Positions 44,407-53,310 of a DNA stretch of 64,000 bases are shown here, one piece after another. Position 1 is the stretch's first letter. Each line of letters opens with the position of its first letter. Position numbers and translations under genes: made by a program. This DNA comes from Hyunsoonleella pacifica (GTDB taxonomy: Bacteria; Bacteroidota; Bacteroidia; Flavobacteriales; Flavobacteriaceae): the NCBI RefSeq assembly GCF_004310335.1, contig NZ_SIRS01000003.1, forward strand, positions 1 to 64,000. Direction: 5' to 3'. The notes under the pieces are model-generated. The model did not search any database and was not told where the DNA came from. It saw only the letters and a program-made list of their open reading frames with translations.

Positions 44407-46225
44407 GATTATCCATGAATTTTTGTTCTAGCTCAGCTTGAAATTCTTCCATTACGGGTCTAACAGTACTCTCAGGCAAGTCTGCTATTTTAATGTACAT
44501 TAAGCCATCTACTGCATTATTAAAAAGTGGATCTACATTAAAAGCAACAAGTTTAGCATTTTGTTTGATATATTTTTTTAGAAGGACGGGAAGTCTTAAC
44601 GCACCTGGTTCAACTTCATCTATAATTTTATCAAATTTATTTAAATCTGCTTCTGTTTCATCAAAAACAAAATCTTTATCAGCATCTTTTAACTTTACTT
44701 TAAATTCTTTTTTCGGCCTTACATATTGGGCTATATATGGATCGTAGTAATGCGATTTCATAAACTCAATCATCAATGATTTAGAGAAGTTTGAAAATTG
44801 GTTACTGATACTTACACCACCTATTAAATAATTATGTTCTGGGTAACGCAACGTTGTATGTACAATCCCCTTCCAAAGTAAAAATAAAGGCATTGGTTTT
44901 TGCTGATACTCCTTAATAATAAAAGCACGACCCATTTCTATGGATTCGCTCATCATCTTATAGAGTTCGGGCTCAAAACGAAATAAATCTTGTAGATAAA
45001 AACCATCAATACCGTAGCGTGCAAATATTTTAGATCCTAACCCCATTCTGTATGCCCCAGCAATTATCTTTTTCTCATTATCCCATAAAAACATATGATG
45101 ATAATAATTATCAAAAGCATCTAAATCTATAGCTTCATTAGTACCTTCTCCCACTTCTCTAAATGTAATTTCTCTAAGCCTACCTATTTCTCTGAGAATA
45201 TTAGGAATTGTTTTAGCATCAGCTAAAAACACTTCGTAATTCTTACTTTCTAGAAGTCTAGATTTATCTTTTCGTAGTGCCTCTACTTCCTGAACCATTA
45301 GATTGTTATCAACAGGAGTAACAATATTTTTAGGTGGCTTGGGCACTTTTAATGACGAAGATATATTGTCTAGTATTTTAGATTTATCCTCAAAAGCATT
45401 AGAAAGCATATATGTTTTTTTTCTAATGAATTCTGAAAAATCTTCTAAAGATGTATATTCTTTTTGATCTTTTATTGAAATAGGTTTTCCTATTCGAACT
45501 TTTATGGTCCTTCGTTTTTGCGTTAATAATTCCGAAGGTAATTTTGCCGTTCTAAACGTATCACTAATTTTAGATAGCTTGTAAAACAACTTACTGTTTT
45601 TTGCATGAAAATAAATAGGCACTATAGGCACCTCTGCTTTTTTTATCAATTTCATGGCTGCTTCTTCCCAAGGTTTATCAACAACTAATTTACCGTCTCG
45701 ATATGTGGAGACCTCACCTGCTGGAAAAATACCAAGAGGGTGCCCTTCTCGAAGATGTAAAATGGCATTTTTAAAACCAGATATACTAGATTTGACATCC
45801 TTCCTATCTTCAAAAGGATTAACTGGCATAATGTAAGGCTTTAATGGTGCAATACGGTGCAATAAAAAATTGGCGATAATCTTAAAGTCTGCTCGTTGTT
45901 CTATCATCAACTTTAGCAACAAAATCCCATCAATTCCTCCCAAAGGATGATTAGAAACAGTAATATATGCACCATCTTTAGGTAAACGTTTTAAGTCTTC
46001 TTCAGGAATTTCAAACTTTATTTGAAAGTCCTCTAAAATAGCATTTAAAAACTCAAGATCGCTTAAGTGTTTATTTCGTTTATAGATTTTATTAAGTGTA
46101 GAAATTTTAAGAACCTTCATAAGCACCCAACCTATAAAAGTACCTAAAAACCCATACTTATTAAGTTGTATAGCCTTAGCTACTTCTTTTGCTGTTACCA
46201 GCCCTATATCTTGCTGTTTCCCCAT
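44396..46225 (-). CDS. olsF: OlsF-like bifunctional aminolipid synthase (O-acyltransferase plus N-acyltransferase)
   Basis: A 609-residue two-domain protein. Residues 1-280 are a PlsC-type lysophospholipid acyltransferase: the active-site block SNHPLGGIDG (His93, Asp99, a variant of HX4D) and GIFPAGEVS. Residues 320-560 are a GNAT-like domain of the OlsB/hemolysin type: LREITFREVGEGTNEAID, the His pair YYHHMF, IIAGAYRMGLG. Ordering and domain types match OlsF, which makes ornithine lipid from ornithine in one chain. The acceptor could instead be glycine or another amino acid, since Bacteroidota also make glycine lipids. It is 23 bases after aspartokinase and overlaps the downstream gene by 11 bases. 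Confidence 0.75.
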   Translation of the reverse strand: MGKQQDIGLVTAKEVAKAIQLNKYGFLGTFIGWVLMKVLKISTLNKIYKRNKHLSDLEFLNAILEDFQIKFEIPEEDLKRLPKDGAYITVSNHPLGGIDGILLLKLMIEQRADFKIIANFLLHRIAPLKPYIMPVNPFEDRKDVKSSISGFKNAILHLREGHPLGIFPAGEVSTYRDGKLVVDKPWEEAAMKLIKKAEVPIVPIYFHAKNSKLFYKLSKISDTFRTAKLPSELLTQKRRTIKVRIGKPISIKDQKEYTSLEDFSEFIRKKTYMLSNAFEDKSKILDNISSSLKVPKPPKNIVTPVDNNLMVQEVEALRKDKSRLLESKNYEVFLADAKTIPNILREIGRLREITFREVGEGTNEAIDLDAFDNYYHHMFLWDNEKKIIAGAYRMGLGSKIFARYGIDGFYLQDLFRFEPELYKMMSESIEMGRAFIIKEYQQKPMPLFLLWKGIVHTTLRYPEHNYLIGGVSISNQFSNFSKSLMIEFMKSHYYDPYIAQYVRPKKEFKVKLKDADKDFVFDETEADLNKFDKIIDEVEPGALRLPVLLKKYIKQNAKLVAFNVDPLFNNAVDGLMYIKIADLPESTVRPVMEEFQAELEQKFMDNHES

Positions 46226-46248
46226 TAGCGTAAAAGTAATAAATAAAA

Positions 46249-47499
46249 CTATTTAGTAACTATTTGTACTATTTCTTGTGTTAATTGTTTCAACAACACT
46301 CTTTTATCTTCTTCTAACTTTTTTAAAACTTCGTTATTGTAATGTCTTATAGTATATAAAGAAACATTTTTATGACAGGTTACTTTGAATTTTGCTTTAA
46401 GATGTTGAAGTAGTTGTTCTAGGTTATTGAAAATATTATCAATACAAACCGAAAAACTTATAGCTGAGTTTTGAATAACATCTACTTTCATTTTATGAGT
46501 ATGTAATAACTGGAAAATTTCACTTATGTTGTCTTCAACTATATATGAAAAATCTAAAGAAGATAAAGAAATCAACACCAGTTCCTTTTTCACAATAAAA
46601 CAAGGTATATCTGGCTGTAATGTAATGCCTTTACCAACACGAGTTCCTTCATTTTTTGGGTTTAAAAAAGATTTAACATATAAGGGAATTTCCTTTCGCT
46701 GTAGTGGTTGTAATGTTTTAGGATGAATTACTGAGGCTCCATAAAATGCAAGTTCTATTGCTTCTTCATAAGATATTTGATGCAATAATTGGGCATTATC
46801 AAAATACCTAGGATCAGCATTTAAAACCCCGGGAACATCTTTCCAAATTGTTACACTTTTAGCATTAAGGCAATACGCATATATAGCAGCGGTATAATCA
46901 CTTCCTTCTCTTCCTAAAGTGGTTGTAAAATTATTAGCATCACTCCCTAAAAAACCTTGGGTAATATTTAAAATACTATTTTCAAAATTTGAAGAAATAT
47001 TATGTTGAGTCTCTTCCCAATTTACATTGGCACGTCTGTAGTAGCTATCTGTTTTAATTTGCGTTCTAGCATCTATCCAATGGGTACTTATATTAATACT
47101 ATCTAAGTATGCACTAATAATTTTAGTAGATACCAATTCTCCAAAACAGGTAATTTGATCATAAACAAAATTGTAGTCGGGAGATTTATTAGTTCTTAAA
47201 ATATCATCTAGCTCTCTAAAAAGTGTATTTACTTTTTTAAATATAGGATGAGACTCGTTTTCGAATAAGTCTAGCAAAATATTATTATGAAATTTAATTA
47301 CCTCTTGTAAGGCACTTTTAAGATATTCCTTTCTATTAAAATAATTATCCACAACAACTTCAAGAGCATTTGTAGTTTTACCCATTGCGGATACCACTAC
47401 CAGAGTATTTTTATAGCCAACTGTTTGTAACACTTTGGCCAAATTTTTAATACCATTGGCGTCCTTTACTGAAGCTCCTCCAAATTTAAATACTTGCAT
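46249..47499 (-). CDS. lysC: Aspartate kinase
   Basis: A 416-residue monofunctional aspartokinase, the first step of the lysine/threonine/methionine pathway. The N-terminal kinase signature VFKFGGASVKDANGI (residues 3-17), LVVVSAMGKTTNALE, TTLGREGSDYTAA and the VPGVLNADPRY motif are all present. The C-terminal 110 residues form a regulatory ACT-like region that looks short or divergent, without clear GDG-type effector motifs. Its start lies 1 base from the GNAT gene and its end 23 bases from the OlsF-like gene, a co-transcribed set. Feedback control cannot be judged by eye. Confidence 0.92.
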   Translation of the reverse strand: MQVFKFGGASVKDANGIKNLAKVLQTVGYKNTLVVVSAMGKTTNALEVVVDNYFNRKEYLKSALQEVIKFHNNILLDLFENESHPIFKKVNTLFRELDDILRTNKSPDYNFVYDQITCFGELVSTKIISAYLDSINISTHWIDARTQIKTDSYYRRANVNWEETQHNISSNFENSILNITQGFLGSDANNFTTTLGREGSDYTAAIYAYCLNAKSVTIWKDVPGVLNADPRYFDNAQLLHQISYEEAIELAFYGASVIHPKTLQPLQRKEIPLYVKSFLNPKNEGTRVGKGITLQPDIPCFIVKKELVLISLSSLDFSYIVEDNISEIFQLLHTHKMKVDVIQNSAISFSVCIDNIFNNLEQLLQHLKAKFKVTCHKNVSLYTIRHYNNEVLKKLEEDKRVLLKQLTQEIVQIVTK

Positions 47500-47500
47500 G

Positions 47501-47980
47501 CTATAGTTTAGAAATATAATTCTTTATACCTTCTTCATTTAATTGCACTACATCCCAATCACGCATTACATTAGCTCCATTTTTTTCATAAAATTCAATT
47601 GCAGGGGTATTCCAATCTACAACTTCCCAGTTTATACGTTTAACTCCTAATTTGTGTCCATATTTCACTACTTCATCTAATAATTTAGATCCTATACCAT
47701 GCCCACGCATAGCTTCACTTACAATTAAATCTTCTAAATGGATGGCTCTTCCTTTCCAGGTAGAGTATCGGTTATAAACTAAGGCTATACCTTCTATTTT
47801 ATTATCTACTTCAGCAACAAAACAATGAAATTGGGGTTGCTTACCAAATCCATCATATTCTAAATCTTTAACAGTTACCTCAACAGCTTCTGGTTCTTTT
47901 TCAAAAACAGCCAATGCTTTTATAAGATTTAACACCTGTGGCATATCTTCTTTTTTCGAGTCTCTAATTATTAATTCCAT
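47501..47980 (-). CDS. GNAT-family N-acetyltransferase
   Basis: A 159-residue acetyl-CoA-dependent transferase. The acetyl-CoA pyrophosphate loop is VSEAMRGHGIGSKLLDEVV (Q/RxxGxG/A at RGHGIG), preceded by AIHLEDLIV and followed by the INWEVVDWNTPAIEFYEKNGA motif typical of diamine/amino-acid acetyltransferases of the SSAT-like group. It is the first gene of the run GNAT-lysC-olsF-carboxypeptidase-like protein. The substrate could be a polyamine, thialysine or another amine; not assignable. Confidence 0.88.
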   Translation of the reverse strand: MELIIRDSKKEDMPQVLNLIKALAVFEKEPEAVEVTVKDLEYDGFGKQPQFHCFVAEVDNKIEGIALVYNRYSTWKGRAIHLEDLIVSEAMRGHGIGSKLLDEVVKYGHKLGVKRINWEVVDWNTPAIEFYEKNGANVMRDWDVVQLNEEGIKNYISKL

Positions 47981-47999
47981 AACTTATTTGTATAGAAAC

Positions 48000-48007
48000 C
48001 AAATATA
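48000..48007 (-). promoter_or_regulatory. Candidate -7 box for the GNAT-lysC-olsF run
   Basis: TATATTTG on the minus strand matches TAnnTTTG exactly, 19 bases before the GNAT ATG. No clear TTTG at the -33 position. Confidence 0.35.
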
Positions 48008-48101
48008 GTTTAAAGTTCATATTTTATTATACTTATAAGTTACGAAAACGTTGTAATTCTTGAAATTTTATAGATATTTGTATTACTAAACTCAAACATT
48101 T

Positions 48102-49109
48102 ATGTCGCAACAAAAACAAACTTTAGGAGAATTTATTATTGAAAACCAGACATCATTTAAATATTCATCTGGGGAATTATCAAGTCTTTTAAACTCTATT
48201 CGTTTAGCAGCCAAGGTAGTTAATCATGAAGTAAACAAAGCAGGATTGGTAGATATTATTGGTGCAGTAGGAGATACAAATATTCAAGGTGAAGATCAAC
48301 AAAAATTAGATGTTTATGCTAATGATAAATTTATACAAACCCTTACGCGACGTAATATAATTTGTGGCTTGGCTAGCGAAGAAGAAGATGATTTTATAGC
48401 TATAAATAGCCAAGATGAAAATCACCAAAATAAATATGTGGTACTTATAGACCCCTTAGATGGCTCTTCTAATATTGATGTAAATGTTTCAGTAGGTACT
48501 ATTTTTTCAATATACAGAAGAGTTACCCCTATAGGTACTCCAGTACAATTAGAAGACTTTTTGCAAAAAGGGAATGAACAAGTAGCTGCTGGATATGTGG
48601 TTTATGGGACCTCTACGATGCTTGTTTACACCACTGGAGACGGTGTTAATGGATTTACTTTAAACCCTGCAATAGGGTCTTTCTATTTATCTCACCCAAG
48701 TATGGAATTCCCTGAAGATGGCACTATTTATTCAGTAAATGAAGGTAATTACTTTGATTTCCCTAAAGGTATTAAAAACTACATAAAATATTGTCAAGCC
48801 GAGGAAGGAGAGCGACCATATACTTCAAGATACATTGGTTCTTTAGTTTCAGATTTCCATAGAAATATGATTAAAGGAGGGGTATATTTATATCCTCAAG
48901 GATCTAGAAACCCTAATGGTAAACTACGATTACTTTATGAATGTAACCCTATGGCTTTTCTAGCTGAACAAGCCAACGGAAAAGCTAGCGACGGTTTTAC
49001 CCGAATTATGGATATTGAACCTACCGAACTACACCAACGTGTACCATTTATTTGTGGAAGTAAAAATATGGTAGACAAAGTTGAGGAGTTTATGGAGGAC
49101 GCAAAATAA
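48102..49109 (+). CDS. fbp: Class I fructose-1,6-bisphosphatase
   Basis: A 335-residue gluconeogenic enzyme hydrolysing fructose-1,6-bisphosphate to fructose-6-phosphate. Metal-binding blocks are ASEEEDDF, the [20 protein letters not shown] motif (about 121-140), and the substrate-binding [22 protein letters not shown] followed by [15 protein letters not shown] (each shown in part). The length is usual for class I FBPase, and the N-terminal [10 protein letters not shown] is family-typical. It diverges from the GNAT gene and ends at a terminator shared with the converging T9SS-protein gene. Confidence 0.97.
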   Translation: MSQQKQTLGEFIIENQTSFKYSSGELSSLLNSIRLAAKVVNHEVNKAGLVDIIGAVGDTNIQGEDQQKLDVYANDKFIQTLTRRNIICGLASEEEDDFIAINSQDENHQNKYVVLIDPLDGSSNIDVNVSVGTIFSIYRRVTPIGTPVQLEDFLQKGNEQVAAGYVVYGTSTMLVYTTGDGVNGFTLNPAIGSFYLSHPSMEFPEDGTIYSVNEGNYFDFPKGIKNYIKYCQAEEGERPYTSRYIGSLVSDFHRNMIKGGVYLYPQGSRNPNGKLRLLYECNPMAFLAEQANGKASDGFTRIMDIEPTELHQRVPFICGSKNMVDKVEEFMEDAK

Positions 49110-49138
49110 AAAAGCAAACCAATTAAGATTTGCTTTTT
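49109..49138. terminator. Bidirectional terminator between fbp and the T9SS-sorted protein gene
   Basis: Stem AAAAGCAAA / TTTGCTTTT with a 10-base loop is flanked by A-run and T-run; it starts right at the fbp stop codon. Confidence 0.75.
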
Positions 49139-49175
49139 AATAATTCCCTAAGAGGAACCTTGTTGAAATAGCAAC

Positions 49176-50393
49176 TTAGTTTTTTACTATTTTAAAGGAC
49201 GCACTGCCCGTATCAGTTTTTACATTTAAAATATAAATACCTTGTCTCAAATTGGTTAAATCTAAAACATTCTTTGATCCTATGTTTGAATAGACTGTTT
49301 TCCCTATTCCATCATATATCTCTGTCTTTGTTATTTTGATATTATTAGGTGTATTTATCACTAACTTATCCGAAAACGGATTTGGATATAGTTTTGTAAG
49401 TTTAAATAAACTACTCTCTGTACTAAGACTCGCATCAATATTAAAACTCGCAGAATCATAAATAGACCAATCACCATTTGTGTCTTGAACCCTGACGTAA
49501 AAAATATGATCTCCTTCAGCGAGTCCAGACGAATCTATATTGAGTGTTTGGGTAGATAAAGATGGATTACTAAAAACTACAGAAGTTCCGTTTCCTAAAC
49601 CTGGATCTGTATCAATAAAATACTCGGCTGCATTAATTTCATCAGGAGATACATCAAAATCTTTAATGTAAATAACTTGTCTATCATACAAACTCCAATT
49701 CCCAGAACTATCTTGGGTCCTTAAATAAAAATTATGAAACCCTTCAGGTAATCCAGTAGTTGCAATAGAGAACGTTTGTGTTAGAGTTCCAGAATTGGTG
49801 TTTACACTTAATGATGTTCCGTTTCCTATACCAGGATCTGTATTAAAAAAATATTCTGCAGCTGTAATTGTAAATGTATCAAAACGCTTTACATAGAACA
49901 CCTCTCTATCGTATAAACTCCAACTATTTTCAGTATTTAAAGTTCTAATGTAAAGACTATGAAACCCTTCAGACAAAGAACTCGTGGGAATGGTATATGT
50001 TTGTGTTAATTGCCCTGTATTACTATTTACAGATAAAACTATTCCATTACCTACTCCTGGATCTGTATTAAAAAAATATTCAGCTGCTGTTATATTTGAG
50101 GTTAAAAAACTTTTAAGATAAAAGCTTTTTCTGTCATACAAACTCCAGTTGTTATCACTATTATATGTACGAACATATAAACTGTGAAATCCGTCGGAGA
50201 GGCCCGTAGTAGGAATGGAAAATGTTTGCGTTAATTGTCCCGTATTACTATTTGTAACTAATGCTGTACCGTTACCAACTCCGGGGTCTGTATTAAAAAA
50301 ATACTCGGCATTAGTTATGGTTTGCGAAAAGCAAAAGCAAACACCAAATAGTAAAAAGACACTCGATAAAAGTCGTCCCATATTAATTAGCAT
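49176..50393 (-). CDS. Secreted repeat protein with T9SS type A C-terminal sorting domain
   Basis: A 405-residue secreted protein. It has a signal peptide (ending near VCFCFSQ; a second ATG 12 bases in, at 50381, is equally possible). Four tandem repeats of 75-78 residues begin ITNAEYFFNTDPGVGNG at 26, 101, 176 and 253. Each holds a conserved TDPGxGNG turn, a GLxxGxH segment and a NWSxYDR block. From about 331 there is the Por secretion sorting domain (KLYPNPFSDKLVI, ending in a FKIVKN strand), which sends the protein through the type IX system. Repeats diverge progressively toward the C-terminus. It overlaps the upstream beta-helix gene by 11 bases. An adhesin-like or surface role is likely, ligand unknown. 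Confidence 0.88.
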   Translation of the reverse strand: MLINMGRLLSSVFLLFGVCFCFSQTITNAEYFFNTDPGVGNGTALVTNSNTGQLTQTFSIPTTGLSDGFHSLYVRTYNSDNNWSLYDRKSFYLKSFLTSNITAAEYFFNTDPGVGNGIVLSVNSNTGQLTQTYTIPTSSLSEGFHSLYIRTLNTENSWSLYDREVFYVKRFDTFTITAAEYFFNTDPGIGNGTSLSVNTNSGTLTQTFSIATTGLPEGFHNFYLRTQDSSGNWSLYDRQVIYIKDFDVSPDEINAAEYFIDTDPGLGNGTSVVFSNPSLSTQTLNIDSSGLAEGDHIFYVRVQDTNGDWSIYDSASFNIDASLSTESSLFKLTKLYPNPFSDKLVINTPNNIKITKTEIYDGIGKTVYSNIGSKNVLDLTNLRQGIYILNVKTDTGSASFKIVKN

Positions 50394-51411
50394 TAGTATC
50401 TATAGTTACACTTAAGTTATCCTCTGGTGCAATTCTATCAGTAATATTTGTAATTTTTACAGTAGGAATGCCATTTGTAAAACCAAAGCTATTAAAGGTA
50501 AATGTACTACCGTCATAAATTCCCATATCTACACCTTGCACACCACTATCTATAGCAGGGGATCCTGCTTGTAAATTGTAATCATCCGTAGAATTATAGT
50601 TTGTAGTATCTGTTATATTTACAAATTGAGGATTTTGATTATTGAGATTATTATTACCTGATAAGACACTAACGGTTCCTGAACCAACATTATAGGCTAA
50701 ACAGTTTTCAAAAATTACCCCGTTAGCATTGGGGTTAGGAGTGCTGCTTGTATTATAATATAAAATATTATTTTGAACAGTTATATTTCCTAAAGCTGGG
50801 ATTTCATTTGATATTGGAGTTGAAGTACTAGGAGTAAGAAAAACGTTGTTTTTAATAGATATTGATAAAGGGTCATCTATGTATACTATAGATCCAATAA
50901 TATTATTTGAAATTATAGCGTTTGTGTAATTATTAAAACTGCTAGAACTATTACCTATTATCCTTATAACACTACCTTGAATTATTATATTATCTACAGG
51001 TGTAGCTCCTCTAAAATATATTTGATCTCCAAGACAATTTTCTATTACTATGTTATTAATAGTTTCATTTACAGCTGAACTTGGATAAAAATCATTAAAA
51101 TTTAATCCTGTAAATCTTGAATTTGAAGAACCGTTTAATAAAATTATATCTTCAATAAAGGTGTTTTTATCAATAGCACTATGCCCAAAACCTATTAGAG
51201 TTAACGTTTTAGATATATTAACATTTCCGTAACTGTCAGTTGATGCATGTACATAAAGAATGTCTCCGTTTGCCGCTGCATCAATGGCACTTTGTAAATC
51301 ACTGTATTGAGCATTTGCTCCCACAGAGTTATCAACTGTTATTATATTTTGCGCTCCAGACATAAAGGATAAGAGTAACGCAATTGCTAAAATTGTAATT
51401 TTTGTTTTCAT
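50383..51411 (-). CDS. Exported right-handed beta-helix protein
   Basis: A 342-residue protein with a signal peptide (1-20, LLLSFMSGAQ). Then come IITVDNSVGANAQYSDLQSA, the DAAANGDILYVHAST start of a pectate-lyase-like beta-helix, and Asn/Ile-rich rungs such as NIVIENCLGDQIYF, NAIISNNIIGSIVYID, ISIKNNVFLT and NITVQNNILYYN. No catalytic Lys/Arg set for a lyase is evident and there is no T9SS sorting domain at its end (TVDTNAN-like tail). It is co-transcribed with the following sorted repeat protein. Possibly both belong to one surface assembly. Confidence 0.82.
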   Translation of the reverse strand: MKTKITILAIALLLSFMSGAQNIITVDNSVGANAQYSDLQSAIDAAANGDILYVHASTDSYGNVNISKTLTLIGFGHSAIDKNTFIEDIILLNGSSNSRFTGLNFNDFYPSSAVNETINNIVIENCLGDQIYFRGATPVDNIIIQGSVIRIIGNSSSSFNNYTNAIISNNIIGSIVYIDDPLSISIKNNVFLTPSTSTPISNEIPALGNITVQNNILYYNTSSTPNPNANGVIFENCLAYNVGSGTVSVLSGNNNLNNQNPQFVNITDTTNYNSTDDYNLQAGSPAIDSGVQGVDMGIYDGSTFTFNSFGFTNGIPTVKITNITDRIAPEDNLSVTIDTNAN

Positions 51412-51451
51412 TGTTTTTGTTTTATGGATTAATAAATTTTAAGTGTTTGTT

Positions 51452-51964
51452 TTAAAAGTAATAGTGGATACCGCCGCCGCCATTAAAGCCACCAATAGAT
51501 CCAACACCATCGAAGGAAATATTAGTGTAACCTAATTCGAAAGAAAACGCTAAGCCTTCAATAAAGTCGTTAAAGGTCCATTCTATGCCGCCTCCTGCGC
51601 CTATAGCTATGGAATTTTGGTTGAATGACCCTCCAAAAAAATCATATTTGTACGTCCAGTATCCTACTTGACCGTATACATACGGTTGATACTCTGCAAA
51701 ATCTAAATCTCCAGATGTAAAATTGTAGGCATACCTTCCTGTAATAGACAAACTACTTTGTCCAGAGAAGGAAAAACCGTAATTAGCCGAACCTACAATG
51801 AGCTGCCCCGTATGCGTCTCAGTGAAATTGTATTTTAACGATGCGCCATAATTTAAGGACGTCCAAGCCAAACCTGCTCCAAAAGAGCCTGCCTCTGACA
51901 TTTGAGCATTAACTGTAAAGTGACTAGAAATAATTAAAGCGAAGACGCATATTATTTTTTTCAT
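51452..51964 (-). CDS. Small outer-membrane beta-barrel-like protein
   Basis: A 170-residue protein with signal peptide (1-20, ISSHFTVNAQ). Alternating-residue strands rich in Gly, Tyr, Phe and Ser follow (GAGLAWTSLNYGASLKYNF, YGFSFSGQSSLSITGRYAYNF-like, YGQVGYWTYKYDFFGG), and the C-terminus is GGGIHYYF, an aromatic end typical of outer-membrane barrels. An eight-strand, OmpX/OprF-like barrel is the simplest reading. It precedes the beta-helix gene by 40 bases. Function unknown; possibly a structural porin-like protein. Confidence 0.8.
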   Translation of the reverse strand: MKKIICVFALIISSHFTVNAQMSEAGSFGAGLAWTSLNYGASLKYNFTETHTGQLIVGSANYGFSFSGQSSLSITGRYAYNFTSGDLDFAEYQPYVYGQVGYWTYKYDFFGGSFNQNSIAIGAGGGIEWTFNDFIEGLAFSFELGYTNISFDGVGSIGGFNGGGGIHYYF

Positions 51965-51976
51965 GATGTATTTGTT

Positions 51977-51997
51977 TTATGTTTACCACAAACATAA
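51977..51997 (-). promoter_or_regulatory. Inverted repeat overlapping a -7 box upstream of the barrel gene
   Basis: TTATGTTT and AAACATAA flank a 5-base centre (ACCAC). On the minus strand the repeat includes TATGTTTG (51989-51996), an exact TAnnTTTG box 24 bases before the ATG. An operator at the promoter is possible; no -33 box at standard distance. Confidence 0.4.
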
Positions 51998-52167
51998 TTT
52001 CAATACGTTTTTCATGATTACGGGTAGCCATAAAACAGAGCTGCAACAGTGTTAATTAAGATAAAGTGAAGAAAAAAATCGTTAAGAAACACATTTCGAA
52101 AAAAGACGTTTTCAAATGAATAATTAGGCAATCAGAATAATTGAGATTTTAAATTTAGGTAAGCTAT

Positions 52168-53301
52168 TTAATAGCTATCAAACTTCCAAATACCATTTAC
52201 ATTAACCAATTTACCCTCCCAACTATTACCTTTTAGTCTTAAAAAACTAAAGAAATGGCTAGTATTTTTAGAACTTTTTTGAGCTTGGTAAGCCGCTTGC
52301 AGTTTAATGTAGTTCTCTCGTCCTTGTTCTGTTAATGTAAGTCTTACCAATGCTTCGGTTTTTGTATGGGATACAATATCTACATCTGTACTAAAACCAT
52401 AACTGTACGAGCTTGCTTCTATGGAATTTAACGTGGTGTATAATTTAGGGGTTGATGTATTTTTAATAGTTATTTGAGATTTACTATTTAATCCCCTAAT
52501 AAATAATTGTGCACTAGATTTAATTTTATCTAATACAACAGAGTCATCATTTCTATTCTTGGTGCTGGATGTATTTTGAGTACTTTTAGGCAGTACACAG
52601 CTAGGAGGTATTTTACTATAGGTGCCATTGGACACCGATAAGGTTTTGTAATACACCGAGCGCATTTCTATGGCCCCATCCCCTGTTATTTTATTGCCCA
52701 AAATATATTTACACCAATGGTTTTGTTTATTGGCATTATTAAAGGCTACACACAACAAAATAATTTTGGGTAAGGTAGTGTAAAGAAGGTTAGAACTAGT
52801 AAAATCTAAACTTACTGTACCATTAGCATCTATACTACTTTCTTGTTTTACAGAAATTGTTTGTTGCTCTTTTCCATAAAAAAGGGTAGCATTAACTGTA
52901 ACATCTCTTGCTGCAACAGCTCCAGAATTAGCAAGTTTTAAAAAAAATTTACGTTTATCTTTTAGCCATACAAAACTATCGTCTACTAAATGTATTTTTG
53001 CTGTAGTAAGTGGTGCTTTTTGTGTTATAGCCCCACTACTTTTCTGTTCTGAGGTTTTGGACGTAGCAGGTACTACCTGTATTTTCGCTTTTTCTATTTT
53101 ATCTGTGTCTACCTTAGGTATGGAATCAGCTACTTCTTTATTTTGAGAAGTATCAATTAAAGCATCATTGTTTATAGTATTGTCTGTTTTTTCTTCGTCA
53201 AACACATAATCCGCGAGCTTAAAAAGCACCAGAGCTATTACTAAAATTTTAGAGATGGTAGCAAGCCAAAATTTTATTTTACGTTCTGTTTTTAAGTTCA
53301 T
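52168..53301 (-). CDS. Membrane-anchored protein of unknown function
   Basis: A 377-residue protein with a single N-terminal membrane anchor (about 11-30, FWLATISKILVIALVLFKLA), a low-complexity Lys/Thr/Ser linker (about 35-95) and a beta-rich domain (about 100-200: VWLKDKRKFFLKLANSGA, VTVNATLFYGKEQQTIS) resembling a CARDB-like sandwich. A second beta-rich part ends in LVNVNGIWKFDSY. I do not recognise the family. It lies 9 bases downstream of the coiled-coil gene, and the two form a unit transcribed away from the lipoprotein/kinase cluster. It probably acts in the periplasm or inner membrane. Confidence 0.7.
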   Translation of the reverse strand: MNLKTERKIKFWLATISKILVIALVLFKLADYVFDEEKTDNTINNDALIDTSQNKEVADSIPKVDTDKIEKAKIQVVPATSKTSEQKSSGAITQKAPLTTAKIHLVDDSFVWLKDKRKFFLKLANSGAVAARDVTVNATLFYGKEQQTISVKQESSIDANGTVSLDFTSSNLLYTTLPKIILLCVAFNNANKQNHWCKYILGNKITGDGAIEMRSVYYKTLSVSNGTYSKIPPSCVLPKSTQNTSSTKNRNDDSVVLDKIKSSAQLFIRGLNSKSQITIKNTSTPKLYTTLNSIEASSYSYGFSTDVDIVSHTKTEALVRLTLTEQGRENYIKLQAAYQAQKSSKNTSHFFSFLRLKGNSWEGKLVNVNGIWKFDSY

Positions 53302-53310
53302 CCTTTTCTA

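Noticed and set aside
49200-50320. Regularly spaced repeated DNA that could be mistaken for a CRISPR-like or tandem non-coding array
   Set aside because: The repeats are 225 bases long, in frame, and diverge at third positions; they encode the 75-residue protein repeats.
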